Shown piece by piece: positions 30,322 to 40,630 of a stretch of 64,000 nt of DNA (its first letter is position 1; every line of letters starts with the position of its first letter). The DNA comes from Prorocentrum cordatum (taxonomy: Eukaryota; Sar; Dinophyceae; Prorocentrales; Prorocentraceae), in the NCBI GenBank assembly GCA_963575745.1, contig CAUYUJ010012136.1, positions 230,772-294,771 of the forward strand. Direction: 5' to 3'. The notes beneath the pieces are model-generated. The model ran no database searches. It saw only the letters and a list, made by a program, of their open reading frames with translations, and was not told the DNA's origin. Both the position numbers and the translations under genes were made by a program.

Positions 30322-30505
30322 ACAGTGGGGCCTACGCCAATAGCCAAAGAACACCCTGCTTGCCTCCTAGGGTGCCCTGGGTTCCTTGGGTTTCGATGGT
30401 TTTGCGATGGAGAGCGCGACATGCCCACGCCAAAAATCAATTGACGTCCTGGGGTCTCAGGGTTGGGCTTCCTGTGGAAGGGTTGTTGTGGACTGGCCTC
30501 CACTG
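30322..30505 (+). mobile_element. Family F element, copy 2
   Basis: It starts ACAGTGGGGCC and ends GGCCTCCACTGT, giving clear short inverted termini. The interior matches copies at 26.9 and 63.7 kb. Confidence 0.65.
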
Positions 30506-30534
30506 TAGTACTAGTATATCCGTCTGCGTCCCAG

Positions 30535-30672
30535 GAAGGAGGGGGGGGCGGCGGCGGCATCACGGCCAGCGCCCGCGCCTTGGCCCGCCAGGCCTGCGCC
30601 AGCCTGGAGGCCATGCGCGCCGAGGAGCGGGTGCACCTGACCGAGCCAGGGGCCCAGCTCGGCCACGCGCAG
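30535..30672 (+). CDS. Exon-like fragment bracketed by two MITE families
   Basis: TCTGCGTCCCAG at 30523-30534 is a plausible acceptor. After a Gly-rich start the frame reads ARALARQACASLEAMRAEER and VHLTEPGAQLGHAQ, a helical, protein-like segment. Family F ends 30 bp before the acceptor. At the other side the sequence becomes CACGCGCAGAGGGGGGTAGG, the family C left end, as after RPB10. No protein family is recognised. Confidence 0.4.
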
Positions 30673-30734
30673 AGGGGGGTAGGGCAAGCTGGGTGCGCTC
30701 GCGCCTCATCTGACATCCTATCCTCACAGGAGGA

Positions 30735-30905
30735 AGGGGTACCGGGCACCCATACCTCTGCCCTTTCCTCGTTTCCCTCTTTTTTGTTCTCCTGGGCGGC
30801 CCTCGTCGCCACCGTTGGATTCGCTTCGAGATTCTTGTCAGGACGCACCCTGGGAGAGGTCTGGAGAGTAGCGGTATCGGTAGCTTTTGGTTACCCAAAG
30901 CTGGG
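30735..30905 (+). mobile_element. Family E element, copy 5
   Basis: GGCACCCATACCTCTGCCC at the left and GTAGCGGTATCGGTAGCTTT at the right are the family termini. The interior includes CCACCGTTGGATTCGCTTCG. Confidence 0.65.
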
Positions 30906-31074
30906 TGCGTTCGCGCCTCGTCTGGCATCCCAGCCCCCCCTCCCATCCCTTCCCATGGCGCCGATTTTTCTTTATCGGCGGACGCGTGTCGTAGCCGACC
31001 TGCGGCTCCAACAGAAAGACCACTTCGTGTTATGCGCGATCGGAAAAAAGGAGCTGCGTGCACAGTAGAATGAA

Positions 31075-31108
31075 GAGGAGGAGGAGGAGGAGGAGGAGGA
31101 GGAGGTGG
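31075..31108. repeat. Short (GGA)n tract
   Basis: About ten GGA units. The 31110-31630 stretch beyond shows two diverged AAGTGGSCCGCGSTGGGGCG units and no recognised gene. Confidence 0.85.
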
Positions 31109-31639
31109 CGGGTGAGCAGGACGATGAGCGGGAGGAAAGAACGAACAGCAACAGCATGAATAGAAGCAGAAGGATCGGGAGGAAAACAGGAGGACCCCGA
31201 GACGGCGGAGGAGGGGAAATGAGGGGGGCGACAAGGACGAATAAAGATTCGGATTCGGAAAAGTGGGCCGCGCTGGGGCGCGACGAACAGCAGCAGCAGC
31301 AGGAGTTGGAGTTGAGGGAGCGGGAGGAGCAGGAGGACCGGGGGAAGGCGGAGGAGGGGAACGTATGGGGGGTGGGACCACAGTGAGGCAATATTCGGAT
31401 ACAGGAAAGTGGCCCGCGGTGGGGCGAGAGAGCCACACTAAGCGACGGGAGCAAAGCGCTGATCCAAAGATGAGGCCCACGCTTGAGCGGGAGCACCATT
31501 TTTGAAACACCGGAAACAATCGGACTGTACACGAAACCCGGTGTTTTTTTGTGTAAAGACCGTACGCGGAAGGGGGCGGGGGAGATCTTTCAGACAATTT
31601 CAGGGGAGGAGGGAGAGTAGGGCTCGTATTGCTTAATTG

Positions 31640-31778
31640 TGGAAGGAGAAGGCTTCTTCAAAGCACCCATTGTTTTTAGAAGGCGCTGACCTTGTCTGTA
31701 CATGTAAAGCCAGCGCCTTCTAATAAGTAGCCTCCTTCTAAGAAGCCTTCCAACCTCTCCCTACCCCCCGCTTGGCTT
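31640..31778. mobile_element. Family C element, copy 3
   Basis: AGAAGGCTTCTTCAAAGCAC, AGAAGGCGCTGACCTTGTCT and GCCTCCTTCTAAGAAGCC are arranged as in the RPB10-linked copy. The outer ends are diverged. Confidence 0.55.
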
Positions 31779-31785
31779 CAGACGC

Positions 31786-32075
31786 AGTGTTCTGGCATCG
31801 CCCTATCAGTACGTGGGTTTGTGGGGAATGTCATGTCACTTATTTGCATGTTTGAGGAGGCTACCACAGTCCGCTGGAGGCAACTAAGGGCTGCTAAAAG
31901 CTCATAGAGGCAGCTAACATGCGACTGGGGCCAATGAAGTTTTCATATAATATTGAATGGCGTGGAAGGCTACAAAAGGCTACTAAAGTGAGGCGGTACA
32001 TGTTAGAACGAGCTTCCGAAAAGACTCATCGAGCTATTATCCTCGGAAGAAGGAGAGGGAGAGGATGCGGAAGAG
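31786..32075 (+). repeat. Dispersed repeat R, copy 2
   Basis: From 31919 it reads MRLGPMKFSYNIEWRGR, KVRRYMLERAS and THRAIILGRRRGRG, almost as in copy 1. A GGA tract follows. Confidence 0.6.
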
Positions 32076-32265
32076 GAGGAGGAGGAGGAGGAGGAGTGAG
32101 GAGGAGTGAGGAGGAGGAGGAGGAGGAGGAGGAGGAGGAGGAGGAAGAGAGGAGACGAGAGGAGAGGAGATGAGAGAAGAGGGGAGGGGAGGGGAGGAGG
32201 AGGAGGAAGAGGAGGAGGAGGAAGGAGGAGGAGGAGGAGCAGCATGAGAAGGAGGAGAGAGGAGT
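32076..32265. repeat. (GGA)n microsatellite
   Basis: GGA/GAG repeat with GAGAGGA variants. Confidence 0.9.
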
Positions 32266-32369
32266 GAGGAATGAAGAGTGAGCAGTGAGGAGTGAGGAGG
32301 GGTGGCGCGGCCAGAGGCCAGGTCGGTTGCACAGGCATGCCTCCTTTTTTTCGGTTGGGTGCGGCAGTT

Positions 32370-35305
32370 CGGCGAACACCTCCTGGAACCTTCTTGAGGA
32401 AGGCTTTAGGAAGGTTATTGGGAGGAAACCCTCCTGAAACCTCCCTTCTGAAGGTGGTTGGAAGGTTTTTAGGAGGACTCCTCTTGAATCCTTCCTGAGG
32501 ACGGTTTTTGGACGCCTTTTTGGAGGACACCTTTCACAAACCTTTCAAACGCCTTCCTGAGGACGGTTGTAGGAAGGTTGTTCGGGAGGATACCATCCTG
32601 AAACCTTCCAGGAGGAGCTTTTTTTAACAACGGTTTTTTGGAGGAAGACCTTGCGGAAGATTTCGGGACGGTTGTTCGGGGGATATTTTCTTGAAATTGT
32701 CTTGGGGAAGGTGTTTGGAAGGTGTTCTGGAGGAATCTTCGAAACAGCTTTCCAAAGTCTTCCTGGGGAAGGTTGTAGGAAGGGTTTTAGGAGGACGCCC
32801 TCCTGGAACCTTCCGGAGGAAGGATTTTGGAAGGGGTTCGAAGGAATTTCTCCCACGACCGTTCTAAAATCTTCCTGGGGGAGGTTTTGAGCATGTGTTT
32901 GCGGGGAAGCTCCTTGAAACCTTCCTGGGATTTTTTTTGTTCGTTTTTACGTGGACTCCGTAACACACCGTCCAACATAAACTTTCCTGGGGAAGTTTTA
33001 CAGACAGGTCTCAGGAGGAAGCCGTCCTGAAACCCTCCTGTAACAAAAAAGGTTTCTAGAACGTTGTTAGGAGGTATCTTCCAACAGCCTTTCCTGGGGA
33101 AGGTTTTCGCCAGGTTTCTAAAAGGAAGCCTTCCTGAAACTGTTCGAAGGAAGGTTTTTGGAAGGCTTCCATGCTGAATCCATCAGAATGCTTCCAAGCA
33201 CCTTCCTGAGGAATGTTATTTGAACTGTTTTAGAAGGAAGCCCTCCTGAAACCTTCCAGGGGAAAGTTTAAGGACGGTTTGGATACGGGCCTTCTTGGAA
33301 CCTCCTTGGAACTTCCCTTCGGGAGGTTGTTGGAAGACTCGTGCGAGGAATCCTCCAAACACCTTCCAACAACCTTTTCTGCGAAAGGTTTTCGCCAAGT
33401 TTTCCTGCGAATGGTTTTAGCCATGTTTTTAGGAGGACGCCCTCCTGGTACCTTCCTGAGGAATGTGGTTGCGAGGTTTTACTATGAAGCCTCAAGAAAA
33501 AAACTCCAAACAACCTTCCTGAACAAGGCTTTAGCCAGGTATATTGAAGGACCCCCCCCTGCAACTTTCCTGGGGAAGGTTTTCTTAGAAGGTTTTAATA
33601 CTAGTCCTCCAACAACCTTCCCACCACCTTCCTGAGGAAGGTTGTAGGAATGTTTTTAGGAGGACGCCCTCCTGAAATCTGCCTGAGGAAGGATTGTGGA
33701 AGGTGTTCAGAGTAAGTTCTGCCAAGACCGTTCTAAAACCTTCCTGGGGAAGGTTGTGAACATGTGTTTGCGATGAAGTTCCTTGAAACCTTCCTGGGGA
33801 AGTTTTTTTTGGACAAAATGATAAAACATGGGTTCCTTAAAACACGGTTCAACATACATCTTCCTGAGGAAGGTTTTCGGAAAGTGCTTATAAGGAGGCC
33901 CTCCTGAAACCTTCCTTTCAAAAGTTGCTTGAACGCTGTTAGGGGGAATCCTCCAGCAACCATTCCTGGGGAAGGTTTTCGGCAGGTTTCTGAAATGAAG
34001 CTTTCCTGAAACTGGTCGAAGAAAGGTTTTTGGAAGGCTTCCATGCTGAATACATCACAAACCTTCCAAGAACCTTCCTAAGGAATGGTTTTGGAACTTT
34101 TTTAGAAGGAAGCCCTCCTGAAACCGTCCTGAGGAACGTTTAAGGACGGTTTGAAAACGGGCCTTCTTGAAACCTCCTTGAGACCTTCCGTAGAGAGGTT
34201 GTTGGAAGACTTGTACGAGGAATCCGCCAACAACCTTCCAACAACCTTTCTGCGAAAGGTTTTCGCACAGTTTTCCTGCGAACAGTTTTTGTCATGCTTT
34301 TAAGAGGAAGCCTTCCTGAAACCTTCCTGAGGAATGTTGCTGCAAGGTTTTGCTATGCATCCTCCGGAAACAAAAACTCCAGACAACCTTCCCGACCAAG
34401 GTTTCAGTAAGGTCTGTTGAAGGCCCCTCCTGCAACTTTCTTGAGGAAGGTTTTATTAGAAGGTTCCAATCCGAGTCATCCATCAACCTTCCAACACCTT
34501 CTTGAAGAAGGTTTTAGGAACGCTTCCAGAAGGAACCTCCTGAAGCCTTCTTGAGGAAGGTTTTGGGAGGAATGCTTTTTGAGGGAGGCCCTCCTGAAAC
34601 CCTCCGGAGGAAGGTTTTTGGAAGGAGTTTAGAAGGAATCCTTTAAAACCTCCCCAATGCCTCTGTGAGGAAGGTGTTGTAAGGTTTTTGCGAGGAGACC
34701 CTCCTGAAGCCTTCCTGAGGAACGCTGTTGGCAATGTTTTAATGAGGAAGCCCTCTTGGAACCTTCCTGAGGAACGCTTCTTGTATTGTTTTCCACATGA
34801 GCCCTCCAGACACCTTCCTAAAACCTTACTGGCGGAGGTTCCAGGAGGTTTCTTACGAGGAAGACCTTCCTGAGTCCTTCCTGAGTGAGGTATTGTGGAC
34901 GGCTGCTACGAGAAATCCTCCAAACACCTTGCCCCAAGCACCTTCATGAGGAAGGTTTCAGGACGGACTTTCAAGGGAAGTACCCATGAAACCTTCCTGA
35001 GGAAGTTTTGATTGGTTTCTAGAAGGCATCCTCCAAAGACCTTCCAAAACAATTTTCACAGGGAAGGTTTCAAGAAGGTTTTTAGGAGGATGCCCACCTG
35101 ACACCTTCCTGAGGACGGTTTTTGGAAGGTTTTTGAAACGAGTCCTCCAAGGAACTTTTCGAGAACCTTCCTGAAGAAGGTTTTAGGAAGGTTTTTGAGA
35201 GGAAACGTTCCTGAGGAACCTTTTTGGAATAATCCTCCAGCAACCTACCTAACGCCTTCCTCAGGACGGGTTTCGGAAGGTTTTTAGGAGGAAGCCCTCC
35301 GGCAA
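32370..35305. repeat. Palindromic minisatellite, about 50-bp units
   Basis: Nearly 3 kb is built from units containing the 19-base inverted repeat AACCTTCCTGAGGAAGGTT, followed by TTTGGAAGGTTTTTAGGAGG and AAGCCCTCCTGA. Unit length varies, mostly 45-55 bp. Base composition is more AT-rich than the flanks. The frames through it are short and repetitive. Each unit can fold on itself. Confidence 0.85.
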
Positions 35306-35331
35306 GCGCCAGGACACCGTGCCAGCCCGCG

Positions 35332-35560
35332 TTGCTGCAGCGAGACCCCCGGGTGAGGGACCCTTTCTCCAGGTCTCACGTTGGCTCGCCCCGTGATCTT
35401 TGCATACGGCGGGGCCGTTCGTTCAGGAACGTGCTCGGGAGGCTCCAGACCCTGCAGGAGATCTCGTCAGACGAGGGCGGCGGTGATACCCAGGGCCGCT
35501 CCACGACTGGAGCTCCGCGGGCGTCCAGGTCCCTGACCTCCTCGTCCGGACCCTGGCTCT
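35332..35560 (+). CDS. Exon-like fragment (very weak)
   Basis: A frame contains RSFRNVLGRLQTLQEISSDE followed by a Gly/Ser-rich run. No domain or neighbour supports it. The continuation beyond 35565 is dispersed repeat Q. Confidence 0.15.
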
Positions 35561-35564
35561 TCAT

Positions 35565-35735
35565 CCAGCGCCCTCGTCAGATAGGTGCCTCGCCCCTGTG
35601 GATCTCCTTTTCGCTCCTCGAGCCGCTCCTTCTCAGGAGGGGGGACATCCCACAGACACAAGTCGTCGCCGGCTCCCAGGAAAGCGTAGGTCAACATCTG
35701 AAGTGGGGGGGAAGGCGAAAATTCAGGCCCCTGAC
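35565..35735 (+). repeat. Dispersed repeat Q, copy 1
   Basis: About 150 bp are shared with 50745-50895: GATAGGTGCCTCGCCCC, CGAGCCGCTCCTTCTCAGGA, GCCGGCTCCCAGGAAAGC and AACATCTGAAGTGGGGGGGA. On the minus strand both read YAFLGAGD, which may be incidental. Confidence 0.6.
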
Positions 35736-35837
35736 CTACTCATCCGAACCCTGGCTCTTCCTCCAGTGCCCTCACCGCGCGTGGTGGGCGGCCCCAGACC
35801 AAGGGCGGCGCCGGAGGCGCCACCGAGGATCTCCCGC

Positions 35838-36078
35838 GTGGATCCAGGGGATCCGCGCGGACCTCCGAAAGTCTCGGTTTAAGGCGGGCCTGTCCTCTAC
35901 AGGAGGAACATTCAAACATATTTAAAAAAAGTCTTAGGACGATTTTTCGACTATGTTTGAGCATGTTTTGGGCATTCTTTGAATATTTTGTGGTTCGTCC
36001 AAAATCCGCCTGTAGGGGGATACGCCCGACTTAAATCCAGGGGATCCGCGCGGACCTCCGAAGGTTTCGATTTGAGTC
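35838..36078. mobile_element. Family A MITE, copy 2, between duplicated family P ends
   Basis: The MITE spans about 35880-36033, with ends AAGGCGGGCCTGTCCTCTAC and GGGGGATACGCCCGACTTAA. On both sides lies GGGGATCCGCGCGGACCTCC, then GAAAGTCTCGGTTT or GAAGGTTTCGATTT, the end of family P. The element therefore sits within, or was duplicated with, a P fragment. Confidence 0.6.
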
Positions 36079-36454
36079 ATGATGTTGCCCGGATGCCTAT
36101 CCCCCTCCCCTTTCTTGAAGGGTGAAAGTGGTCGGGCGCAGGGACCCGTCAATGGTGTCTCTATGGGCCATGCATGGGCGATACATCCTTGATTGATGTG
36201 TTCGGCGGGGGAACCAATTGAAGCCCCCCGCTTGCGCCCATGCGCGAGACTTGGAGGTGAACGAAGCAAGGAGGCGGGGGGCGCGAGAAAGGCGACGAAG
36301 GCAACTTGCGCTGAGGGCGCAACAAGAAACGTTTGGAATAAACGAAAGCGGTGAGGTGAGTGTCAAAATCTGCCCAGCCAATCTGACATGTGGAACACTG
36401 CGCCTCAGTTATGGGGATCTGGAGTGCCAGGGCAAAATGTGAAGCCACCTTGTG

Positions 36455-36672
36455 GGAAAAAGCAAAATGTGAATTCACATTTTGGAAATAGGAAAATGTG
36501 AATTCACATTTTGGAACAAAGGAACATGTGAATGCACATGTTGGAATTTCGTATAGGAATCTTGATAAAAGGGGCCAGAATGTGAATTTACAATTTGGGA
36601 AAAAGGAAAATGTGAATTCACATTTTGGGGGAAAAAAAAAACATAACATGTGAATTCACATCTTGGGGGAAT
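36455..36672. repeat. Tandem AAAATGTGAATTCACATTTT palindromes
   Basis: Several copies of the perfect 20-base palindrome AAAATGTGAATTCACATTTT, or close variants, occur between 36455 and 36672. Spacing is about 31 bp where undisturbed, with linkers such as GGAAATAGG. The context is AT-rich. Confidence 0.8.
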
Positions 36673-37059
36673 CGCGGGCCCCATTACAAATCTGTCTTGG
36701 GGGTCGACAAGTCATCGTTTGGGAACGCACGCGATCATCAGTTGCAAAATCAAGACACATTTGCACTCCACTTCGCCGCCCCAAGCGCGATATGCGAGAA
36801 CGCCCGCACGCATGATCGATAATGTATGGACGGCGCGTTTGCCCGCGCTGGCAACGCGCGGGCACGACCGACTGGTTCTCCACGACCGCCAACATTGAAT
36901 GCCAATCATACCCGATCACATAGATGAGCGATACATTGAGCATACATGGGCCAGTCAGCCCCCATTGAAGACCCCCTGTTGCAGACCCCCTCTTTCACCC
37001 TCCAACTTTCTCTACCCACCCTGTCGGGTTGACCCAAAATCGGGTCTAGCGACAAGGGG

Positions 37060-37260
37060 GTGGTGCAATAGATTTGGTGCAATAGATTTGTGGGTTGCAA
37101 TATATTTGGGGCGTGCAATACGTTCCGGGGCGCAAATGTATTGCTGGATTTTCGCGTGCAAGACACTATTTGCAATGCAATGCAATACAAAGTCTCTGGC
37201 GCAATACAATTGCAACACAATTGCCCCAAATCTATTGCGCCGCCCCCTTTCAGCTGGACC
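37060..37260. repeat. GCAATAGATTTG repeats, direct and inverted
   Basis: GGTGCAATAGATTTG occurs twice near 37066-37090, and its inverse CAAATCTATTGCGCC lies at about 37228-37242. Between them are variant GCAATACA motifs. It could be an inverted-repeat element about 180 bp long. Confidence 0.5.
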
Positions 37261-37799
37261 CCCTGTTCGGTCGACCAAAATCTTTCCTTGCCCGCCTCGG
37301 GGATGAAAAGCTTGCCCGGGTGGACCCTCCAGTGGTACGGGTGCAGATCTGGAATGCATGCTGCAACCGCCGAACATGTCTTTATACGTGCCCTCGCGCT
37401 CTGGATACCGAGGCGCGATCCACGGATACGCGATCCCACAGATGCGCTTCGCACGGGGCTGGTTGCTTGGGATTACTATATTTTCCGACGGTTCCCTAAC
37501 GAGTCTCTGCTCTTAGGTCGCCCCACATCCTCATAATCACCTTCTTTATTATTGTCATCAACATCATTAACACCCTCGTCATCATCAGACTCAATGCGCA
37601 CACGATCGCCATCATCCTACTTATCGCACGTGTGCGGCGGGCTTCCTGCAGAGTGCGCCGTGCAGGCCACGAGGGCTTGGGTCTCCGGTTGAGGACGGCT
37701 GGTCCGCATGCCGCCTTGCCGCGAGGGTCCTGCGGACGACTGCGGGCGGGGTGCCCGCGGTGGCTGGACGTGTCTCCGCGGCCCGAGGGCCAGCCCGTT

Positions 37800-37921
37800 A
37801 TCACAGCCTGGCGGACAGCCGCTCCCCTCCCCTCCTCCTCCTCCTCCTCCTCCTCCTCCTCCTCCTCTCCTCCTCCTCCTCCTCCTCATCATCATCATCA
37901 TCATCATCATCATCGTCATCG

Positions 37922-37988
<67 letters not shown>

Positions 37989-38579
37989 TTCTCCTCGCTC
38001 CTCCTCCCTCCTCATCCCACCTCCTCGCTCCTCCCCCTCCTCCTCCTTCTCCTCCTCCTCCTCCTCGTCCTCGTCCTCCTCCTCCTCCCCCTCCCCCTCC
38101 TCCTCGGCCTCCCTTCCCCCTCCCTCCTCCTCCTCATCCTCCTCCTCCTGTCCCTCTCCTCCCCTCCTTCCTCCTCCTCCTCCTCATCCTCCTCCTCCTC
38201 CTCCTCCTCCTCCACCTCCTCCCTCTCCTCCTCCACCTCCCGATTCTCCTCCTCCTCTTCCTCCTCCTCCTCCTCCTCCTCCTCCCTCGGCCCTTCTCGG
38301 CATGATCGTTGTGAGGAAAATCCTGGAGGCCTCGCGCGGCGCGTAATAGTTGTAGTGTCTAGTCCACACGTCAGCTCCGTGAGCTATGGGTCGACGCTCG
38401 CGCGGCGGTTCTCCGGCGTCGGTCCGACGTAAATTCGACGCAATTCCGACGTAAAAGCGAAGTGAACCCGACGTAGACCCGACGTGGATCCGACGTAAAT
38501 CGGGTCTCAAGTTGCCGCTCGAGGCCTCTGGGATTTCTCCCACATTGTGATCACAGCCTGGCGGACAGCCGCTCCCCTC
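37800..38579. repeat. Simple-sequence block between 30-bp identical direct repeats
   Basis: ATCACAGCCTGGCGGACAGC plus ten more bases is identical at 37800-37829 and 38550-38579, exactly 750 bp apart. Between them lie (CTC)n, (ATC)n at 37890-37985, (CTC)n to 38285, and a unique part. Within the unique part, CCGACGTAAA-type 12-bp repeats occupy 38420-38510. Confidence 0.75.
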
Positions 38580-38844
38580 TCAGTATGATCGCGGACCAGA
38601 GCCGTGAACACCTCACGATACATACAGTGCTCGCGCTTCCGGGGCGCCAGGATGAAAAGATCGCCCTTCCGATTGTCATCTCACGCTGACCTGGCGCGTG
38701 CGATGGTTCGAGTAGGACGGGAGCACGGCTCCTGGCGCCGCTGAGGCCAAGCGAGTGGGGCCAGCGATGTGCACCGAGCAGGGCCTGCGAACTCGCCGAC
38801 CGACTGGATGCCGCACGCGGTGCTTCCACGAGGCCCCCAAGAGA

Positions 38845-39065
38845 GCTCCAAGAGCGCCCCAAGAAGCCCCAAGAGGCCTCCAAGAGTCACCTGAGAGGCA
38901 CCCAACAGACCCCCGAGCGGCATCAGAGAGCCCAACATGACCTCCAAGGTGGCTCAAGACAGCCCAAGCTGACTCAAGATGGCTCGCAAGATGCTCCAAG
39001 AAGCCCCAAGACCGCTCCAAGACGGCTCAAGATGGCCACGGAGCCTCCCCAGGAGGCCGCTAAGA
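38845..39065 (-). repeat. Cassette I type array, inverted
   Basis: CCCAAGAGGCCTCCAAGAG-type repeats are the reverse complement of the CTTGGAGGCC array at 14.3-16.4 kb. The flanking modules are absent. Confidence 0.55.
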
Positions 39066-39069
39066 AGCC

Positions 39070-40295
39070 AAAACCCTCTGACTAGGGCCGCGCCCTCCAG
39101 CACGCGGGTGCAGTCGTCCGCTGCGGCTGGGAAATCGGCCCGATGGGGTTGTTCTTTCGGGGCTGCCCTCTGCAGGTCCGTCGTTCCCCAGGCATGGCCT
39201 TGTCTCAACTCGTTTCCCTCCTGTCCTTTCCGTGGCCGCCCGCGCCCAAACATTCAGGGCAACATGCGTTGCACGTCTGAGTTCTCTTGGACGGGGCCTT
39301 GTCTCGATTCACGTCTCCTCCTCCTCCTGCGACGCCCCCGGGCTGGTCGTCATCTTTCCTGGGGCGCTGTGGATGCATGTTTTTTTCTCTGTGGAAGCGC
39401 ATCTCAGTTTGCTGGTGATCGTTTTGGAGATCGTGGTCGCATTCTCTTGTGGTGCCCTGGCAGGTGGCGTCAGTGCCGCGATAAAGACCCCAACTGGCAA
39501 GTTTACCTGGGCGCCCCAGTAGACGTAGTTCGCATGGATGGGGTGAGAACGAGAGTGGCCCCAATCTAACCAGACCCACACACGCACGCTCAACCGATTT
39601 TTCTGGGACCCGTCATCGATCATGTCTCAGATGCATGGGCCCCCCAGGGGCGTGGGCCTTGGAGAATTCCGCCAGGGGCGGGGGCACTGGGAGGGTACTT
39701 CATGGGGCCATCTGGGGAGAGGTCGGGGGGGCGGACGAGGTGTTCTTTTCGTGGGCCACTTTCGGGAGCGCTGGAGAACGTTTGGGGGAATAGCTTTTTG
39801 GAGTCCGATGGTGCGGCGCTGGGGCGCCGCAAGATGTGACCCCGCAGGGCCCCCTTTTTTGGTGGGGGGCGGGGCGTGGGGATTGCATGGTGTACGTAAG
39901 CCCGCGGCGGCACGCCGGGGCGGACGCTGTGTTTTGGGATGCTGGCCACTTTGGGTTCCTGTTTGTGTTGCCTCGGTGGCGGTGCTCTGTGGTGAGGGGC
40001 CCCCTGCCGCTGAGGCCGCAGCCCTCGTCGCGTCCTGCCCAGTTTCATCACCCACCAAACCACTCCAACCCGACCCGAAGGCTTCAGTTTGCCTCCATTT
40101 CCAGTGGGGAGGGGGGCCGGAGAATATTGAAAAACACGTGGAACCCGTCCCCCCCCCATCCCGAAATTCGGGTCAAATTCGGGTCTTCGGGTTGGCTTGG
40201 GGTGGTCTGGTGGGTAGTCACCTTCCGGAGGTTTTCGCGACTGGGGCCCTGTTGCGTCATCCCGACTTTGCGGGCTGCTGGGCGCGCAATTGCAT
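39070..40295. other. No recognised gene; long imperfect inverted repeat
   Basis: CACCCACCAAACCACTCCAA near 40050 pairs imperfectly with the segment ending GGTGGTCTGGTGGGT near 40215, suggesting a decayed element. A hydrophobic plus-strand frame at 39232-39522 is not supported by any homologue. Confidence 0.35.
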
Positions 40296-40630
40296 CTTTC
40301 AACCACGCGCAGAGTTAAGTCGGGCCTGTCCCTCTACAGGGGCAAAATTAAAAAATAGTATAACAATAGTCTGGGCACGATTTGTTTAATTTGTTGGGGT
40401 TATGTTTCGATATCTTTAGAGTATTCGTTATTTCCGTTCCAAATCCGCCTGTAGGGGGACATGCCCGACCTAAGCGCAGAGGGGGGTAAGGGGGGGGAGG
40501 GCTTCTTAGAAGCACCCCTGCTTCTTAGAAGGCGCGGGCCTTATCTGTAGATACAGGGCGGCCGCCTTCTAAGAACCAGCCTCCTTCTAAGAAGCCCTCC
40601 CCTCTCCCTCCACCTCCTTGTGCGCGCCGC
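40295..40630. mobile_element. Family C element, copy 4, host of a nested MITE
   Basis: The left tip CCACGCGCAGAG is separated from the rest (GGGGGTAAGGGG onward) by the family A insertion. Inner blocks GGGCTTCTTAGAAGC and CCTTCTAAGAAGCCC pair. The right end is CCTTGTGCGCGCC. Removing the insertion joins a continuous family C sequence. Confidence 0.7.
40315..40473. mobile_element. Family A MITE, copy 3, with intact 8-bp target duplication
   Basis: The 159-bp element has termini TTAAGTCGGGCCTGTCCCTC and GGACATGCCCGACCTAA. GCGCAGAG at 40307-40314 is exactly repeated at 40474-40481. Eight-base duplications are typical of hAT-type transposases, so family A may be mobilised by such an enzyme. No transposase gene is in the window. 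Confidence 0.8.

Noticed and set aside
36455-36672. CRISPR-like short palindromic repeats
   Set aside because: Linkers are short and related rather than unique spacers, and no cas genes exist.
39232-39522. Hydrophobic plus-strand frame resembling a membrane protein
   Set aside because: The opposite strand and another frame are also open, and no homologue or splice context supports it.
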